From: Hydractinia symbiolongicarpus
Lineage: Eukaryota > Cnidaria > Hydrozoa > Anthoathecata > Hydractiniidae
DNA length: 64,000 nucleotides
Assembly: GCF_029227915.1 (NCBI RefSeq)
Contig: NC_079888.1
Coordinates: 20,502,001 to 20,566,000, forward strand
Direction of reading: 5' to 3'
The stretch's first letter is position 1; each line of letters starts with the position of its first letter. The notes beneath the pieces were generated by a model, which saw only the letters and a list, made by a program, of their open reading frames with translations, made no database searches and had not been told where the DNA came from. A program made the translations under genes and the position numbers. Positions 12,323 through 24,436 of this stretch are shown here, in pieces.

Positions 12323-12659
12323 ATATTCGTACCAACATGTATTTAGCGATATTTTTCTATTATTACTAGGTTGCATCGCTTTTAACTATGAAACGATTGA
12401 CTGTGGGACTTAATTGAACTAATTTGGATTGTCACCTGATAAATGTGATAAAGGAGACAATTGGACTCCAAGAAATAACATTCTTCTTAATTTGACATGA
12501 TTGTCGAAACTCAGCGATTACACTGGGCGCTGTGGTAGCGCTTCATTTAAGAATTAAGATAAAAAAAGTCATTTTTTTATTGTGGGACCAATTCTAGACG
12601 TTATCGCTCGCTGAGGAAATAAAAAAAAAATAAAAGGAAATAAAAAACGGTTGAGTCAC
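12323..12659 (+). repeat. Family C monomer 34 with A-rich deletion scar (337 bp), first example
   Basis: The monomer starts as family C (GCGATATTTTTCTATTATT, GAACTAATTTGGATTG, GATAAAGGAG). It is cut after CTGAGGAAAT. About 70 bp of normal sequence is replaced by an A-rich filler of about 30 bp before CGGTTGAG resumes. The following monomer (12660) is family D, as at the ten other scar copies. Confidence 0.9.
12614..12647 (+). repeat. A-rich filler scar, copy 1 (A10)
   Basis: AGGAAAT is followed by a run of 10 A, then TAAAAGGAAATAAAAAA, then CGGTTGAG. The motif AGGAAATAAAA occurs twice, as expected if filler was copied from the deletion edge. The parent sequence has AGGAAATAGCGACAG here. Confidence 0.9.
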
Positions 12660-13784
12660 ATATTCGTACCAACATGGATTTGGCGATATTTTTCTGATAT
12701 TACTAGGTTGCATCGCTTTTAATTATGAAACGATTGACTATGGGACTTAATTTAACTAACTTTGGACTGCCACCTGATAAACGTGATAAAGGAGACAATT
12801 GGACTCCAAGAAAAAACATTCTTGTTAATTTGACATGATTGCCGAAACTTAGCGATTACACTGGGCTCTGTGGTAGCGCTTCATTTAAAAATTAAGATAC
12901 AAAAAGTCATTTTTTTATTGTGGGACCAATCCTAGCCGTTATCGCGCGCTAAAGAAATAGTGAGCGTTTCAAGAACTACATTTCATTGACTTTCTAACGG
13001 CGTCAGTCCGTTTGAGTTTCAACGGTTGTGTCACATATTCGTACCAACATGTATTTAGCGATATTTTTTTGATATTACTAGGTTGCATCGCTTTTAACAA
13101 TGAAACGATTGACTGTGGGACTTAATTGAGCTAACTTTGGACTGTGACCTGATAAATGTGATAAATGAGACAATTGGACTTCAAGAAAAAACATTCTTGT
13201 TAATTTGACGTGATTTCCGGAACTCAGCGATTACACTGGGCACTGCGGTAGCGCTTTATTTAAAAATTAAGATACAAAAAGTCATTTTTTTATTGTGGGA
13301 CCAATCCTAGCAGTTATCGCGCGCTAAAGAAATAGCGACAGTTTCAAGAACTACATTTCATTGACTTTCTAACGGTGTCAGTCCGTTTGAGTTACAACGG
13401 TTGGGTCACATATTCGTACCAACATGTATTTAGCGATAATTTTCTGATATTACTAGGTTGCATCGCTTTTAACTATGAAACGATTGACTGTGGGAATTAA
13501 TTGAGCTAACTTTGGACTGTCACCTGATAAATGTGATAAAAGAGACAATTGGACTCCAAGAAAAAACATTCTTCTTAATTTCACATGATTGCCGAAACTC
13601 AGCGATTACACTGGGCTCTGTGGTAGCGCTTCATTTAAGAATTATGATAAAAAAAGTCATTTTTTTATTGTGGGACCAATCCTAGCCATTATCGCGCGCT
13701 GAGGAAATAGCTACAGTTTCAAGAACTACATTTCATTGACTTTCTAACGGTGTCAGTCCGTTTGAGTTACAACGGTTGGGTCAC

Positions 13785-14535
13785 ATATTCGTACCAACAT
13801 GTATTTAGCGATATTTTTCTGATATTACTAGGTTGCATCGCTTTTAACAATGAAAAGATTGACTGTGGGACTTAATTGAACTAACTTTGGACTTTGACCT
13901 GATAAATGTGATAAATGATACAATTGGACTCCAAAAAAATAACATTCTTCTTAATTTGACGTGATTGCCGGAACTCAGCGATTACACTGGGCTGTGTGGT
14001 AGCGCTTCATTTAAGAATTAAGATAAAAAAAGTCATTTTTTTATTGTGGGATCAATCCTAGACGTTATCGCGCGCTGAGGAAATAGCGACAGTCTCAAAA
14101 ACTACCTTTCATAGACATTCTAAAAGTATCAATCCGTTTGAGTTACAACGGTTGAGTCACATATTCGTACCAACATGCATTTGGCGATAATTTTCTGATA
14201 TTACTAGGTTGCATCGCTATTAATTATGAAACGATTGACTATGGGACTTAATTTAACTAACTTTGGACTGCCACCTGATAAATGTGATAAAGGAGACAAT
14301 TGGTCTCCAAGAAAAAACAATCTTGTTAATTTGACATGATTGCCGAAACTTAGCGATTACACTGGGCTCTGTGGTAGCGCTTCATTTAAAAATTAAGATA
14401 CAAAAAGTCATTTTTTTATTGTGGGACCAAACCTAGCCGTTATCGCGCGCTAAAGAAATAGTGACAGTTTCAAGAACTACATTTCATTGACTTTCTAACT
14501 GTGTCAGTCCGTTTGAGTTACAACGGTTGGGTCAC
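13785..14535 (+). repeat. Dimer copy 1 (monomers 38-39)
   Basis: Tandemly duplicated at 14536-15285, offset 750-751 bp. Shared rare marks are GGGCTGTGTGG, GGGATCAATCCTAGACG, CTACCTTTCATAGACATTC and CATGCATTTGGCGATAATT. A related 3'/5' pair is present at about 6540-7080. Near 13935 this copy has a short A-run extension (CTCCAAAAAAATAAC). Confidence 0.85.
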
Positions 14536-15285
14536 ATATTCGTACCAACATGTATTTAGCGATATTTTTCTGATATTACTAGGTTGCATCGCTTTTAACA
14601 ATGAAAAGATTGACTGTGGGACTTAATTGAACTAACTTTGGACTGTCACCTGATAAATGTGATAAATGATGCAATTGGACTCCAAGAAATAACATTCTTC
14701 TTAATTTGACGTGATTGCCGGAACTCAGCGATTACACTGGGCTGTGTGGTAGCGCTTCATTTAAGAATTAAGATAAAAAAAGTCATTTTTTTATTGTGGG
14801 ATCAATCCTAGACGTTATCGCGCGCTGAGGAAATAGCGACAGTTTCAAAAACTACCTTTCATAGACATTCTAAAAGTATCAATCCGTTTGAATTACAACG
14901 GTTGAGTCACATATTCGTACCAACATGCATTTGGCGATAATTTTCTGATATTACTAGGTTGCATCGCTATTAATTATGAAACGATTGACTATGGGACTTA
15001 ATTTAACTAACTTTGGACTGCCACCTGATAAATGTGATAAAGGAGACAATTGGTCTCCAAGAAAAAACAATCTTGTTAATTTGACATGATTGCCGAAACT
15101 TAGCGATTACACTGGGCTCTGTGGTAGCGCTTCATTTAAAAATTAAGATACAAAAAGTCATTTTTTTATTGTGGGACCAATCCTAGCCGTTATCGCGCGC
15201 TAAAGAAATAGTGACAGTTTCAAGAACTACATTTCATTGACTTTCTAACTGTGTCAGTCCGTTTGAGTTACAACGGTTGGGTCAC
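14536..15285 (+). repeat. Dimer copy 2 (monomers 40-41)
   Basis: Immediate tandem copy of 13785-14535 with few substitutions (AATGATGCAATTGG here, AATGATACAATTGG in copy 1). Confidence 0.85.
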
Positions 15286-15660
15286 ATATTCGTACCAACA
15301 TGTATTTAGCGATATTTTTCTGATATTACTAGGTTGCATCGCTTTTAACTATGAAACGATTGACTGTGGGAATTAATTGAGCTAACTTTGGACTGTCACC
15401 TGATAGATGTGATAAAAGAGACAATTGGACTCCAAGAAAAAACATTCTTCTTAATTTCACATGATTGCCGAAACTCAGCGATTACACTGGGCTCTGTGGT
15501 AGCGCTTCATTTAAGAATTATGATAAAAAAAGTCATTTTTTTATTGTGGGACCAATCCTAGCCATTATCGCGCGCTGAGGAAATAGCGACAGTTTCAAAA
15601 ACTACATTTCATTGACTTTCTAACGGTGTCAGTCCGTTTGAGTTTCAACGGTTGTGTCAC

Positions 15661-18600
15661 ATATTCGTACCAACATGTATTTAGCGATATTTTTTTGATA
15701 TTACTAGGTTGCATCGCTTTTAACAATGAAACGATTGACTGTGGGACTTAATTGAGCTAACTTTGGACTGTGACCTGATAAATGTGACAAATGAGACAAT
15801 TGGACTCCAAGAAATAACATTCTTGTTAATTTGACGTGATTTCCGGAACTCAGCGATTACACTGGGCACTGTTGTAGCGCTTTATTTAAAAATTAAGATA
15901 CAAAAAGTCATTTTTTTATTGTGGGACCAATCCTAGCAGTTATCGCGCGCTAAAGAAATAGCGACAGTTTCAAGAACTACATTTCATTGACTTTCTAACG
16001 GTGTCAGTCCGTTTGAGTTACAACGGTTGGGTCACATATTAGTACCAACATGTATTTAGCGATATTTTTCTGATATTACTAGGTTGCATCGCTTTTAACA
16101 ATGAAACGATTGACTGTGGGACTTAATTAAGCTAACTTTGGACTGTCACCTGATAAATGTGATAAATAAGACAATTGGACCCCAAGAAATAGCATTCTTC
16201 TTAATTTGACGTGATTGCCGGAACTCAGCGATTACACTGGGCACTGTGGTAGCGCTTCATTTAAGAATTATGATAAAAAAGTCATTTTTTTATTGTGGGA
16301 CCAATCCTAGCCGTTATCGCGCGCTAAAGAAATAGCGACAGTTTCAAGAGCTACAATTCATTGACTTTCTAACGGTGTCAGTCCGTTTGGGTTACAACGG
16401 TTGGGTCACATATTCGTACCAACATGTATTTGGCGATATTTTTTTTGATATTACTAGGTTGCATCACTTTTAACAATGAAACGTTGACTGTGGAACTTAA
16501 TTAAACTAACTTTGGACTGTGACCTGATAAATGTGATAAATGAGACAATTGGACTCCAAGAAGTAACATTCTTCTTAATTTGACGTGATTGCCGGAACTC
16601 AGCGATGCCACTGGGCTCTGTGGTAGCGCTTCATTTAAGAATTAAGATAAAAAAGTCATTTTTTTATTGTGGGACCAATCCTACCCGTTATCGCGCGCTG
16701 AAGAAATAGCGACAGTTTCAAAAACTACATTTCATTGACTTTCTAACGGTGTCAGTCCGTTTGGGTTACAACGGTTGGGTAACATTTTCGTACCAACATG
16801 TTTTTAGCCATATTTAACTGATATTACTAGGTTGCATCGCTTTTAACGGTGAAACGATTGACTGTGGGACTTAATTGAACTAACTTTGGACTGTGACCTG
16901 ATAAATGTGATAATTGAGACAATTGGACTCCAAGAAATAACATACTTCTTAATTTGACGTGATTGCCGGAACTCAGCGATTACACTGGGTGCTGTGGTAG
17001 CGCTTCATTTAAGAGTTTAGATAAATAAGTCATTTTTTACTGTGGGACCAATCCTATCCGTTATCGCGCGCTGAAGAAATAGCGATAATTTCAAAAACTA
17101 CATTTCATTGACTTTCTAACGGTGTCAGCCCATTTGAGTTTCAACGGTTGGGTCACATATTCGTACCAACAGGTATTTAGCGATATTTTTCTATTATTAC
17201 TAGGTTGCATCGCTTTTAATTATGAAACGATTGACTATGGGACTTAATTTAACTAACTTTGGACTGCCACCTGATAAACGTGATAAAGGAGACAATTGGA
17301 CTCCAAGAAAAAACATTCTTCTTAATTTGACATGATTGCCGAAACTTAGCGATTACACTGGGCTCTGTGGTAGCGCTTCATTTTAAAATTAAGATACAAA
17401 AAGTCATTTTTTTATTGTGGGACCAATCCTAGCCGTTATCGCGCGCTAAAGAAATAGTGACAGTTTCAAGAACTACATTTCATTGACTTTCTAACGGTGT
17501 CAGTCCGTTTGAGTTTCAAAAGTTGTGTCACATATTCGTACCAACATGTATTTAGCGATATTTTTTTGATATTACTAGGTTGCATCGCTTTTAACAATGA
17601 AACGATTGACTGTGGGACTTAATTGAGCTAACTTTGGACTGTGACCTGATAAATGTGATAAATGAGACAATTGGACTCCAAGAAAAAACATTCTTGTTAA
17701 TTTGACGTGATTTCCGGAACTCAGCGATTACACTGGGCACTGTGGTAGCACTTCATTTAAGAATTATGATAAAAAAAGTCATTTTTTTATTGTGGGACCA
17801 ATCCTAGCCATTATCGCCCGCTGAGGAAATAGCGACAGTTTCAAAAACTACATCTCATTGACTTTCTAACGGTGTCAGTCCGTTTGAGTTTCAACGGTTG
17901 TGTCACATATTCGTACCAACATGTATTTAGCGATTTTTTTTTGATATTACTAGGTTGCATCGCTTTTAACAATGAAACGATTGACTGTGGGACTTAATTG
18001 AGCTAACTTTGGACTGTGACCTGATAAATGTGATAAATGAGACAATTGGACTCCAAGAAATAACATTCTTGTTAATTTGAAGTGATTTCCGGAACTCAGC
18101 GATTACACTGGGCACTGTGGTAGCGCTTTATTTAAAAATTAAGATACAAAAAGTCATTTTTTATTGTGGGACCAATCCTAGCAGTTATCGCGCGCTAAAG
18201 AAATAGCGACAGTTTCAAGAACTACATTTCATTGACTTTCTAACGGTGTCAGTCCGTTTGAGTTACAACGGTTGGGTCACATATTCGTACCAACATGTAT
18301 TTAGCGATATTTTTCTGATATTACTAGGTTGCATCGCTTTTAACAATGAAACGATTGACTGTGGGACTTAATTAAGCTAACTTTGGACTGTCACCTGATA
18401 AATGTGATAAATGAGACAATTGGACTCCAAGAAATAGCATTCTTCTTAATTTGACGTGATTGCCGGAACTCAGCGAATACACTGGGCACTGTGGTAGCGC
18501 TTCATTTAAGAATTATGATAAAAAAGTTATTTTTTTATTGTGGGACCAATCCTAGCCGTTATCGCGCGCTAAAGAACTAGCGACAGTTTCAAGAGCTACA

Positions 18601-18916
18601 TTTCATTGACTTTCTAACGGTGTCAGTCCGTTTGAGTTACAACGGTTGGGTCACATATTCGTACCAACATGTATTTAGCGATATTTTTTTGATATTACTA
18701 GGTTGCATCACTTTTAACAATGAAACGTTGACTGTGGAACTTAATTGAACTAACTTTGGACTGTGACCTGATAAATGTGATAAATGAGACAATTGGACTC
18801 CAAGAAGTAACATTCTTCTTAATTTGACGTGATTGCCGGAACTCAGCGATACCACTGGGCTCTGTGGTAGCGCTTCATTTAAGAATTAAGATAAAAAAGT
18901 CATTTTTTTATTGTGG
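15661..18916 (+). repeat. Long segment, copy 2 (pairs with 8582-11838)
   Basis: This is the counterpart of 8582-11838. It keeps monomer 45 (16410-16783), which copy 1 has lost. It has lost the equivalent of monomer 29. Homology stops at about 18916, where this copy switches to the family-C 3' end (ATCAATTCTAGACG) and copy 1 continues with CCAATCCTACCCG. Confidence 0.85.
17532..17906 (+). repeat. Hybrid monomer 48 (5' of monomer 28 type, 3' of monomer 29 type)
   Basis: The 5' half has the family-E marks TTCTTGTTAATTTGACG, GATTTCCGG and GGGCACTG. After the GTGGTAGC block (about 17740-17755) it switches to TTCATTTAAGAATTATG and CTAGCCATTATCG with CTGAGG, as in monomer 29. It explains why copy 2 of the long segment lacks one monomer at this point. 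Confidence 0.85.
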
Positions 18917-19740
18917 GATCAATTCTAGACGTTATCGCGCGCTGAGGAAATAAAAAAAAAAATAAAAGGAAATAAAAAACGGTTGAGTCACATATTCGTA
19001 CCAACATGGATTTGGCGATATTTTTCTGATATTACTAGGTTGCATCGCTTTTAATTATGAAACGATTGACTATGGGACTTAATTTAACTAACTTTGGACT
19101 GCCACCTGATAAACGTGATAAAGGAGACAATTGGACTCCAAGAAAAAACATTCTTGTTAATTTGACATGATTGCCGAAACTTAGCGATTACACTGGGCTC
19201 TGTGGTAGCGCTTCATTTAAAAATTAAGATACAAAAAGTCATTTTTTTATTGTGGGACCAATCCTAGCCGTTATCGCGCGCTAAAGAAATAGTGAGCGTT
19301 TCAAGAACTACATTTCATTGACTTTCTAACGGTGTCAGTCCGTTTGAGTTACAACGGTTGGGTCACATATTCGTACCAACATGTATTTAGCGATATTTTT
19401 CTGATATTACTAGGTTGCATCGCTTTTAACAATGAAACGATTGACTGTGGGACTTAATTAAGCTAACTTTGGACTGTCACCTGATAAATGTGATAAATTA
19501 GACAATTGGACTCCAAGAAATAGCATTCTTCTTAATTTGACGTGATTGCCGGAACTCAGCGATTACACTGGGCACTGTTGTAGCGCTTCATTTAAGAATT
19601 ATGATAAAAAAGTTATTTTTTTATTGTGGGACCAATCCTAGCCGTTATCGCGCGCTAAAGAAATAGCGACAGTTTCAAGAGCTACATTTCATTGACTTTC
19701 TAACGGTGTCAGTCCGTTTGAGTTACAACGGTTGGGTCAC
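18655..19740 (+). repeat. 1086-bp higher-order unit, copy 1 (monomers 51-53)
   Basis: Three monomers of 337, 375 and 374 bp (starts 18655, 18992, 19367). The first is an A/C hybrid ending in the A-rich scar. The second is family D (CATGGATTTGGCGAT, GATAAACGTGATAAAGG, AGTGAGCGTTTC). The third carries TTAATTAAGCTAAC, GATAAATTAGAC and CACTGTTGTAGC. The next 1086 bp repeat all of this. Confidence 0.9.
18945..18979 (+). repeat. A-rich filler scar, copy 2 (A11)
   Basis: Same junction as at 12614, with an 11-A run. Here it sits in a monomer whose 5' part is family A, not family C. Confidence 0.9.
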
Positions 19741-20826
19741 ATATTCGTACCAACATGTATTTAGCGATATTTTTTTGATATTACTAGGTTGCCTCACTTT
19801 TAACAATGAAACGTTGACTGTGGAACTTAATTGAACTAACTTTGGACTGTGACCTGATAAATGTGATAAATGAGACAATTGGACTCCAAGAAGTAACATT
19901 CTTCTTAATTTGACGTGATTGCCGGAACTCAGCGATACCACTGGGCTCTGTGGTAGCGCTTCATTTAAGAATTAAGATAAAAAAGTCATTTTTTTATTGT
20001 GGGATCAATTCTAGACGTTATCGCGCGCTGAGGAAATAAAAAAAAAAATAAAAGGAAATAAAAAACGGTTGAGTCACATATTCGTACCAACATGGATTTG
20101 GCGATATTTTTCTGATATTACTAGGTTGCATCGCTTTTAATTATGAAACGATTGACTATGGGACTTAATTTAACTAACTTTGGACTGCCACCTGATAAAC
20201 GTGATAAAGGAGACAATTGGACTCCAAGAAAAAACATTCTTGTTAATTTGACATGATTGCCGAAACTTAGCGATTACACTGGGCTCTGTGGTAGCGCTTC
20301 ATTTAAAAATTAAGATACAAAAAGTCATTTTTTTATTGTGGGACCAATCCTAGCCGTTATCGCGCGCTAAAGAAATAGTGAGCGTTTCAAGAACTACATT
20401 TCATTGACTTTCTAACGGTGTCAGTCCGTTTGAGTTACAACGGTTGGGTCACATATTCGTACCAACATGTATTTAGCGATATTTTTCTGATATTACTAGG
20501 TTGCATCGCTTTTAACAATGAAACGATTGACTGTGGGACTTAATTAAGCTAACTTTGGACTGTCACCTTATAAATGTGATAAATTAGACAATTGGACTCC
20601 AAGAAATAGCATTCTTCTTAATTTGACGTGATTGCCGGAACTCAGCGATTACACTGGGCACTGTTGTAGCGCTTCATTTAAGAATTATGATAAAAAAGTT
20701 ATTTTTTTATTGTGGGACCAATCCTAGCCGTTATCGCGCGCTAAAGAAATAGCGACAGTTTCAAGAGCTACATTTCATTGACTTTCTAACGGTGTCAGTC
20801 CGTTTGAGTTACAACGGTTGGGTCAC
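19741..20826 (+). repeat. 1086-bp higher-order unit, copy 2 (monomers 54-56)
   Basis: Starts 19741, 20078 and 20453. It is nearly identical to 18655-19740. Noted differences include GTTGCCTCACTTT here versus GTTGCATCACTTT, and CACCTTATAAATG near 20570 versus CACCTGATAAATG. Monomer 56 is also the first monomer of the 5120-bp unit. Confidence 0.9.
20031..20065 (+). repeat. A-rich filler scar, copy 3 (A11)
   Basis: Same junction, 11-A run, again attached to a family-A 5' part (second 1086-bp unit). Confidence 0.9.
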
Positions 20827-21089
20827 ATATTCGTACCAACATGTATTTAGCGATATTTTTTTGATATTACTAGGTTGCCTCACTTTTAACAATGAAACGT
20901 TGACTGTGGAACTTAATTGAACTAACTTTGGACTGTGACCTGATAAATGTGATAAATGAGACAATTGGACTCCAAGAAGTAACATTCTTCTTAATTTGAC
21001 GTGATTGCCGGAACTCAGCGATACCACTGGGCTCTGTGGTAGCGCTTCATTTAAGAATTAAGATAAAAAAGTCATTTCTTTATTGTGGG
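20827..21089 (+). repeat. Partial third copy of the 1086-bp unit
   Basis: Monomer 57 repeats the 5' part of monomers 51 and 54 (including GTTGCCTCAC, as in 54). It then keeps the ordinary family-A end (CCAATCCTACCCG) instead of switching to the family-C scar end, so the trimer stops here. The switch in monomers 51 and 54 is therefore an exchange junction. Confidence 0.8.
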
Positions 21090-21863
21090 ACCAATCCTAC
21101 CCGTTATCGCGCGCTAAAGAAATAGCGACAGTTTCAAAAACTACATTTCATTGACTTTCTAACGGTGTCAGTCCGTTTGGGTTACAACGGTTGGGTAACA
21201 TATTCGTACCAACATGTTTTTAGCGATATTTAACTGATATTACTAGGTTGCATCGCTTTTAACGGTGAAACGATTGACTGTGGGACTTAATTGAACCAAC
21301 TTTGGACTGTGACCTGATAAATGTGATAATTGAGACAATTGGACTCCAAAAAATAACATACTTCTTAATTTGACGTGATTGCCGGAACTCAGCGATTACA
21401 CTGGGTGCTGTGGTAGCGCTTCATTTAAGAGTTTAGATAAATAAGTCATTTTTTACTGTGGGACCAATCCTATCCGTTCTCGCGCGCTGAAGAAATATCG
21501 ATAATTTCAAAAACTACATTTCATTGACTTTCTAACGGTGTCAGCCCATTTGAGTTACAACGGTTGGGCCACATATTCGTACCAACATGTATTTAGCGAT
21601 ATTTTTCTATTATTACTAGGTTGCATCGCTTTTAACTATGAAACGATTGACTGTGGGACTTAATTGAACTAATTTGGATTGTCACCTGATAAATGTGATA
21701 AAGGAGACAATTGGACTCCAAGAAATAACATTCTTCTTAATTTGACATGATTGCCGAAACTCAGCGATTACACTGGGCGCTGTGGTAGCGCTTCATTTAA
21801 GAATTAAGATAAAAAAAGTCATTTTTTTATTGTGGGACCAATTCTAGACGTTATCGCGCGCTG

Positions 21864-21897
21864 AGGAAATAAAAAAAAAATAAAAGGAAATAAAAAA
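21864..21897 (+). repeat. A-rich filler scar, copy 4 (A10)
   Basis: Same junction with a 10-A run in a family-C monomer. This length matches copy 1 at 12614, and the monomer context (B, C-scar, D) is the same too. Confidence 0.9.
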
Positions 21898-23030
21898 CGG
21901 TTGAGTCACATATTCGTACCAACATGGATTTGGCGATATTTTTCTGATATTACTAGGTTGCATCGCTTTTAATTATGAAACGATTGACTATGGGACTTAA
22001 TTTAACTAACTTTGGACTGCCACCTGATAAACGTGATAAAGGAGACAATTGGACTCCAAGAAAAAACATTCTTGTTAATTTGACATGATTGCCGAAACTT
22101 AGCGATTACACTGGGCTCTGTGGTAGCGCTTCATTTAAAAATTAAGATACAAAAAGTCATTTTTTTATTGTGGGACCAATCCTAGCCGTTATCGCGCGCT
22201 AAAGAAATAGTGACAGTTTCAAGAACTACATTTCATTGACTTTCTAACGGTGTCAGTCCGTTTGAGTTTCAACGGTTGTGTCACATATTCGTACCAACAT
22301 GTATTTAGCGATATTTGTTTGATATTACTAGGTTGCATCGCTTTTAACAATGAAACGATTGACTGTGGGACTTATTTGAGCTAACTTTGGACTGCGACCT
22401 GATAAATGTGATAAATGAGACAATTGGACTCCAAGAAAAAACATTCTTGTTAATTTGACGTGATTTCCGGAACCCAGCGATTAAACTGGGCACTGTGGTA
22501 GCGCTTTATTTAAAAATGAAGATACAAAAAGTCATTTTCTTATTGTGGGACCAATCCTAGCAGTTATCGCGCGCTAAAGAAATAGCGACAGTTTCAAGAA
22601 CTACATTTCATTGACTTTCTAACGGCGTCAGTCCGTTTGAGTTTCAACGGTTGTGTCACATATTCGTACCAACATGTATTTAGCGATATTTTTTTGATAT
22701 TACTAGGTTGCATCGCTTTTAACAATGAAACGATTGACTGTGGGACTTAATTGAGCTAACTTTGGACTGTGACCTGATAAATGTGATAAATGAGACAATT
22801 GGACTCCAAGAAATAACATTCTTCTCAATTTGACGTGATTTCCGGAACTCAGCGATTACACTTGGCACTCTGGTAGCGCGTTATTTAAAAATTAAGATAC
22901 AAAAAGTCATTTTTTTATTGTGGGACCAATCCTAGCAGTTATCGCGCGCTAAAGAAATAGCGACAGTTTCAAGAACTACATTTCATTGACTTTCTAACGG
23001 TGTCAGTCCGTTTGAGTTACAACGGTTGGG

Positions 23031-23364
23031 TCAAAGGTTGCATCGCTTTTAACAATGAAACGATTGACTGTGGGACTTAATTGAGCTAACTTTGGACTGT
23101 GACCTGATAAATGTGATAAATGAGACAATTGGACTCCAAGAAAAAACATTCTTGTTAATTTTACGTGATTTCCGGAACTCAGCGATTACACTGGGCACTG
23201 TGGTAGCGCTTTATTTAAAAATTAAGATACAAAAAGTCATTTTTTTATTGTGGGACCAATCCTAGCAGTTATCGCGCGCTAAAGAAATAGCGACAGTTTC
23301 AAGAATTACATTTCATTGACTTTCTAACGGTGTCAGTCCGTTTGAGTTACAACGGTTGTGTCAC
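23031..23364 (+). repeat. Truncated monomer 63 (landmark deleted)
   Basis: GGTTGGGTCA joins directly to AAGGTTGCATCGC, so about 45 bp including the GTACCAACATG landmark is missing. The interval between flanking landmarks is 705 bp instead of about 749. The same junction occurs at 28152, 35483 and 38736, always with a 705-bp interval. Confidence 0.9.
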
Positions 23365-24401
23365 ATATTCGTACCAACATGTATTTAGCGATATTTTTCT
23401 GATATTACTAGGTTGCATCGCTTTTAACAATGAAACGATTGACTGTGGGACTTAATTAAGCTAACTTTGGACTGTCACCTGATAAATGTGATAAATGAGA
23501 CAATTGGACTCCAAGAAATAGCATTCTTCTTAATTTGACGTGATTGCCGGAACTCAGCGATTACACTGGGCACTGTGGTAGCGCTTCATTTAAGAATTAT
23601 GATAAAAAAGTTATTTTTTTATTGTGGGACCAATCCTAGCCGTTATCGCGCGCTAAAGAAATAGCGACAGTTTCAAGAGCTACATTTCATTGACTTTCTA
23701 ACGGTGTCAGTCCGTTTGGGTTACAACGGTTGGGTAACATATTCGTACCAACATGTTTTTAGCGATATTTAACTGATATTACTAGGTTGCATCGCTTTTA
23801 ACGGTGAAACGATTGACTGTGGGACTTAATTGAACTAACTTTGGACTGTGACCTGATAAATGTGATAATTGAGACAATTGGACTCCAAGAAATAACATAC
23901 TTCTTAATTTGACGTGATTGCCGGAACTCAGCGATTACACTGGGTGTTGTGGTAGCGCTTCATTTAAGAGTTTAGATAAATAAGTCATTTTTTACTGTGG
24001 GACCAATCCTATCCATTATCGCGCGCTGAAGAAATATCGATAATTTCAAAAACTACATTTCATTGACTTTCTAACGGTGTCAGCCCATTTGAGTTACAAC
24101 GGTTGGGCCACATATTCGTACCAACATGTATTTAGCGATATTTTTCTATTATTACTAGGTTGCATCGCTTTTAACTATGAAACGATTGACTGTGGGACTT
24201 AATTGAACTAATTTGGATTGTCACCTGATAAATGTGATAAAGGAGACAATTGGACTCCAAGAAATAACATTCTTCTTAATTTGACATGATTGCCGAAACT
24301 CAGCGATTACACTGGGCGCTGTGGTAGCGCTTCATTTAAGAATTAAGATAAAAAAGTCATTTTTTTATTGTGGGACCAATTCTAGACGTTATCGCGCGCT
24401 G

Positions 24402-24436
24402 AGGAAATAAAAAAAAAAATAAAAGGAAATAAAAAA
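24402..24436 (+). repeat. A-rich filler scar, copy 5 (A11)
   Basis: Same junction, 11-A run, second scar of the first 5120-bp unit. Confidence 0.9.

Larger units (their letters stand above)
7083..18654 (+). repeat. Domain 2: monomers 20-50, long-offset segmental repeats
   Basis: Monomers start at 7083, 7458, 7833, 8208, 8582, 8957, 9331, 9704, 10079, 10454, 10829, 11203, 11577, 11950, 12323, 12660, 13035, 13410, 13785, 14161, 14536, 14911, 15286, 15661, 16036, 16410, 16784, 17157, 17532, 17907 and 18281. Blocks recur at offsets of 2621 bp (seven monomers) and 7078 or 7453 bp (19 or 20 monomers). The changes of offset coincide with hybrid monomers. Confidence 0.85.

Noticed and set aside
12614-12647. 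Poly(A) tail of a retroposon insertion
   Set aside because: No insert body and no target-site duplication flank the A-rich stretch. About 70 bp of monomer is missing instead, so a deletion with filler fits better.
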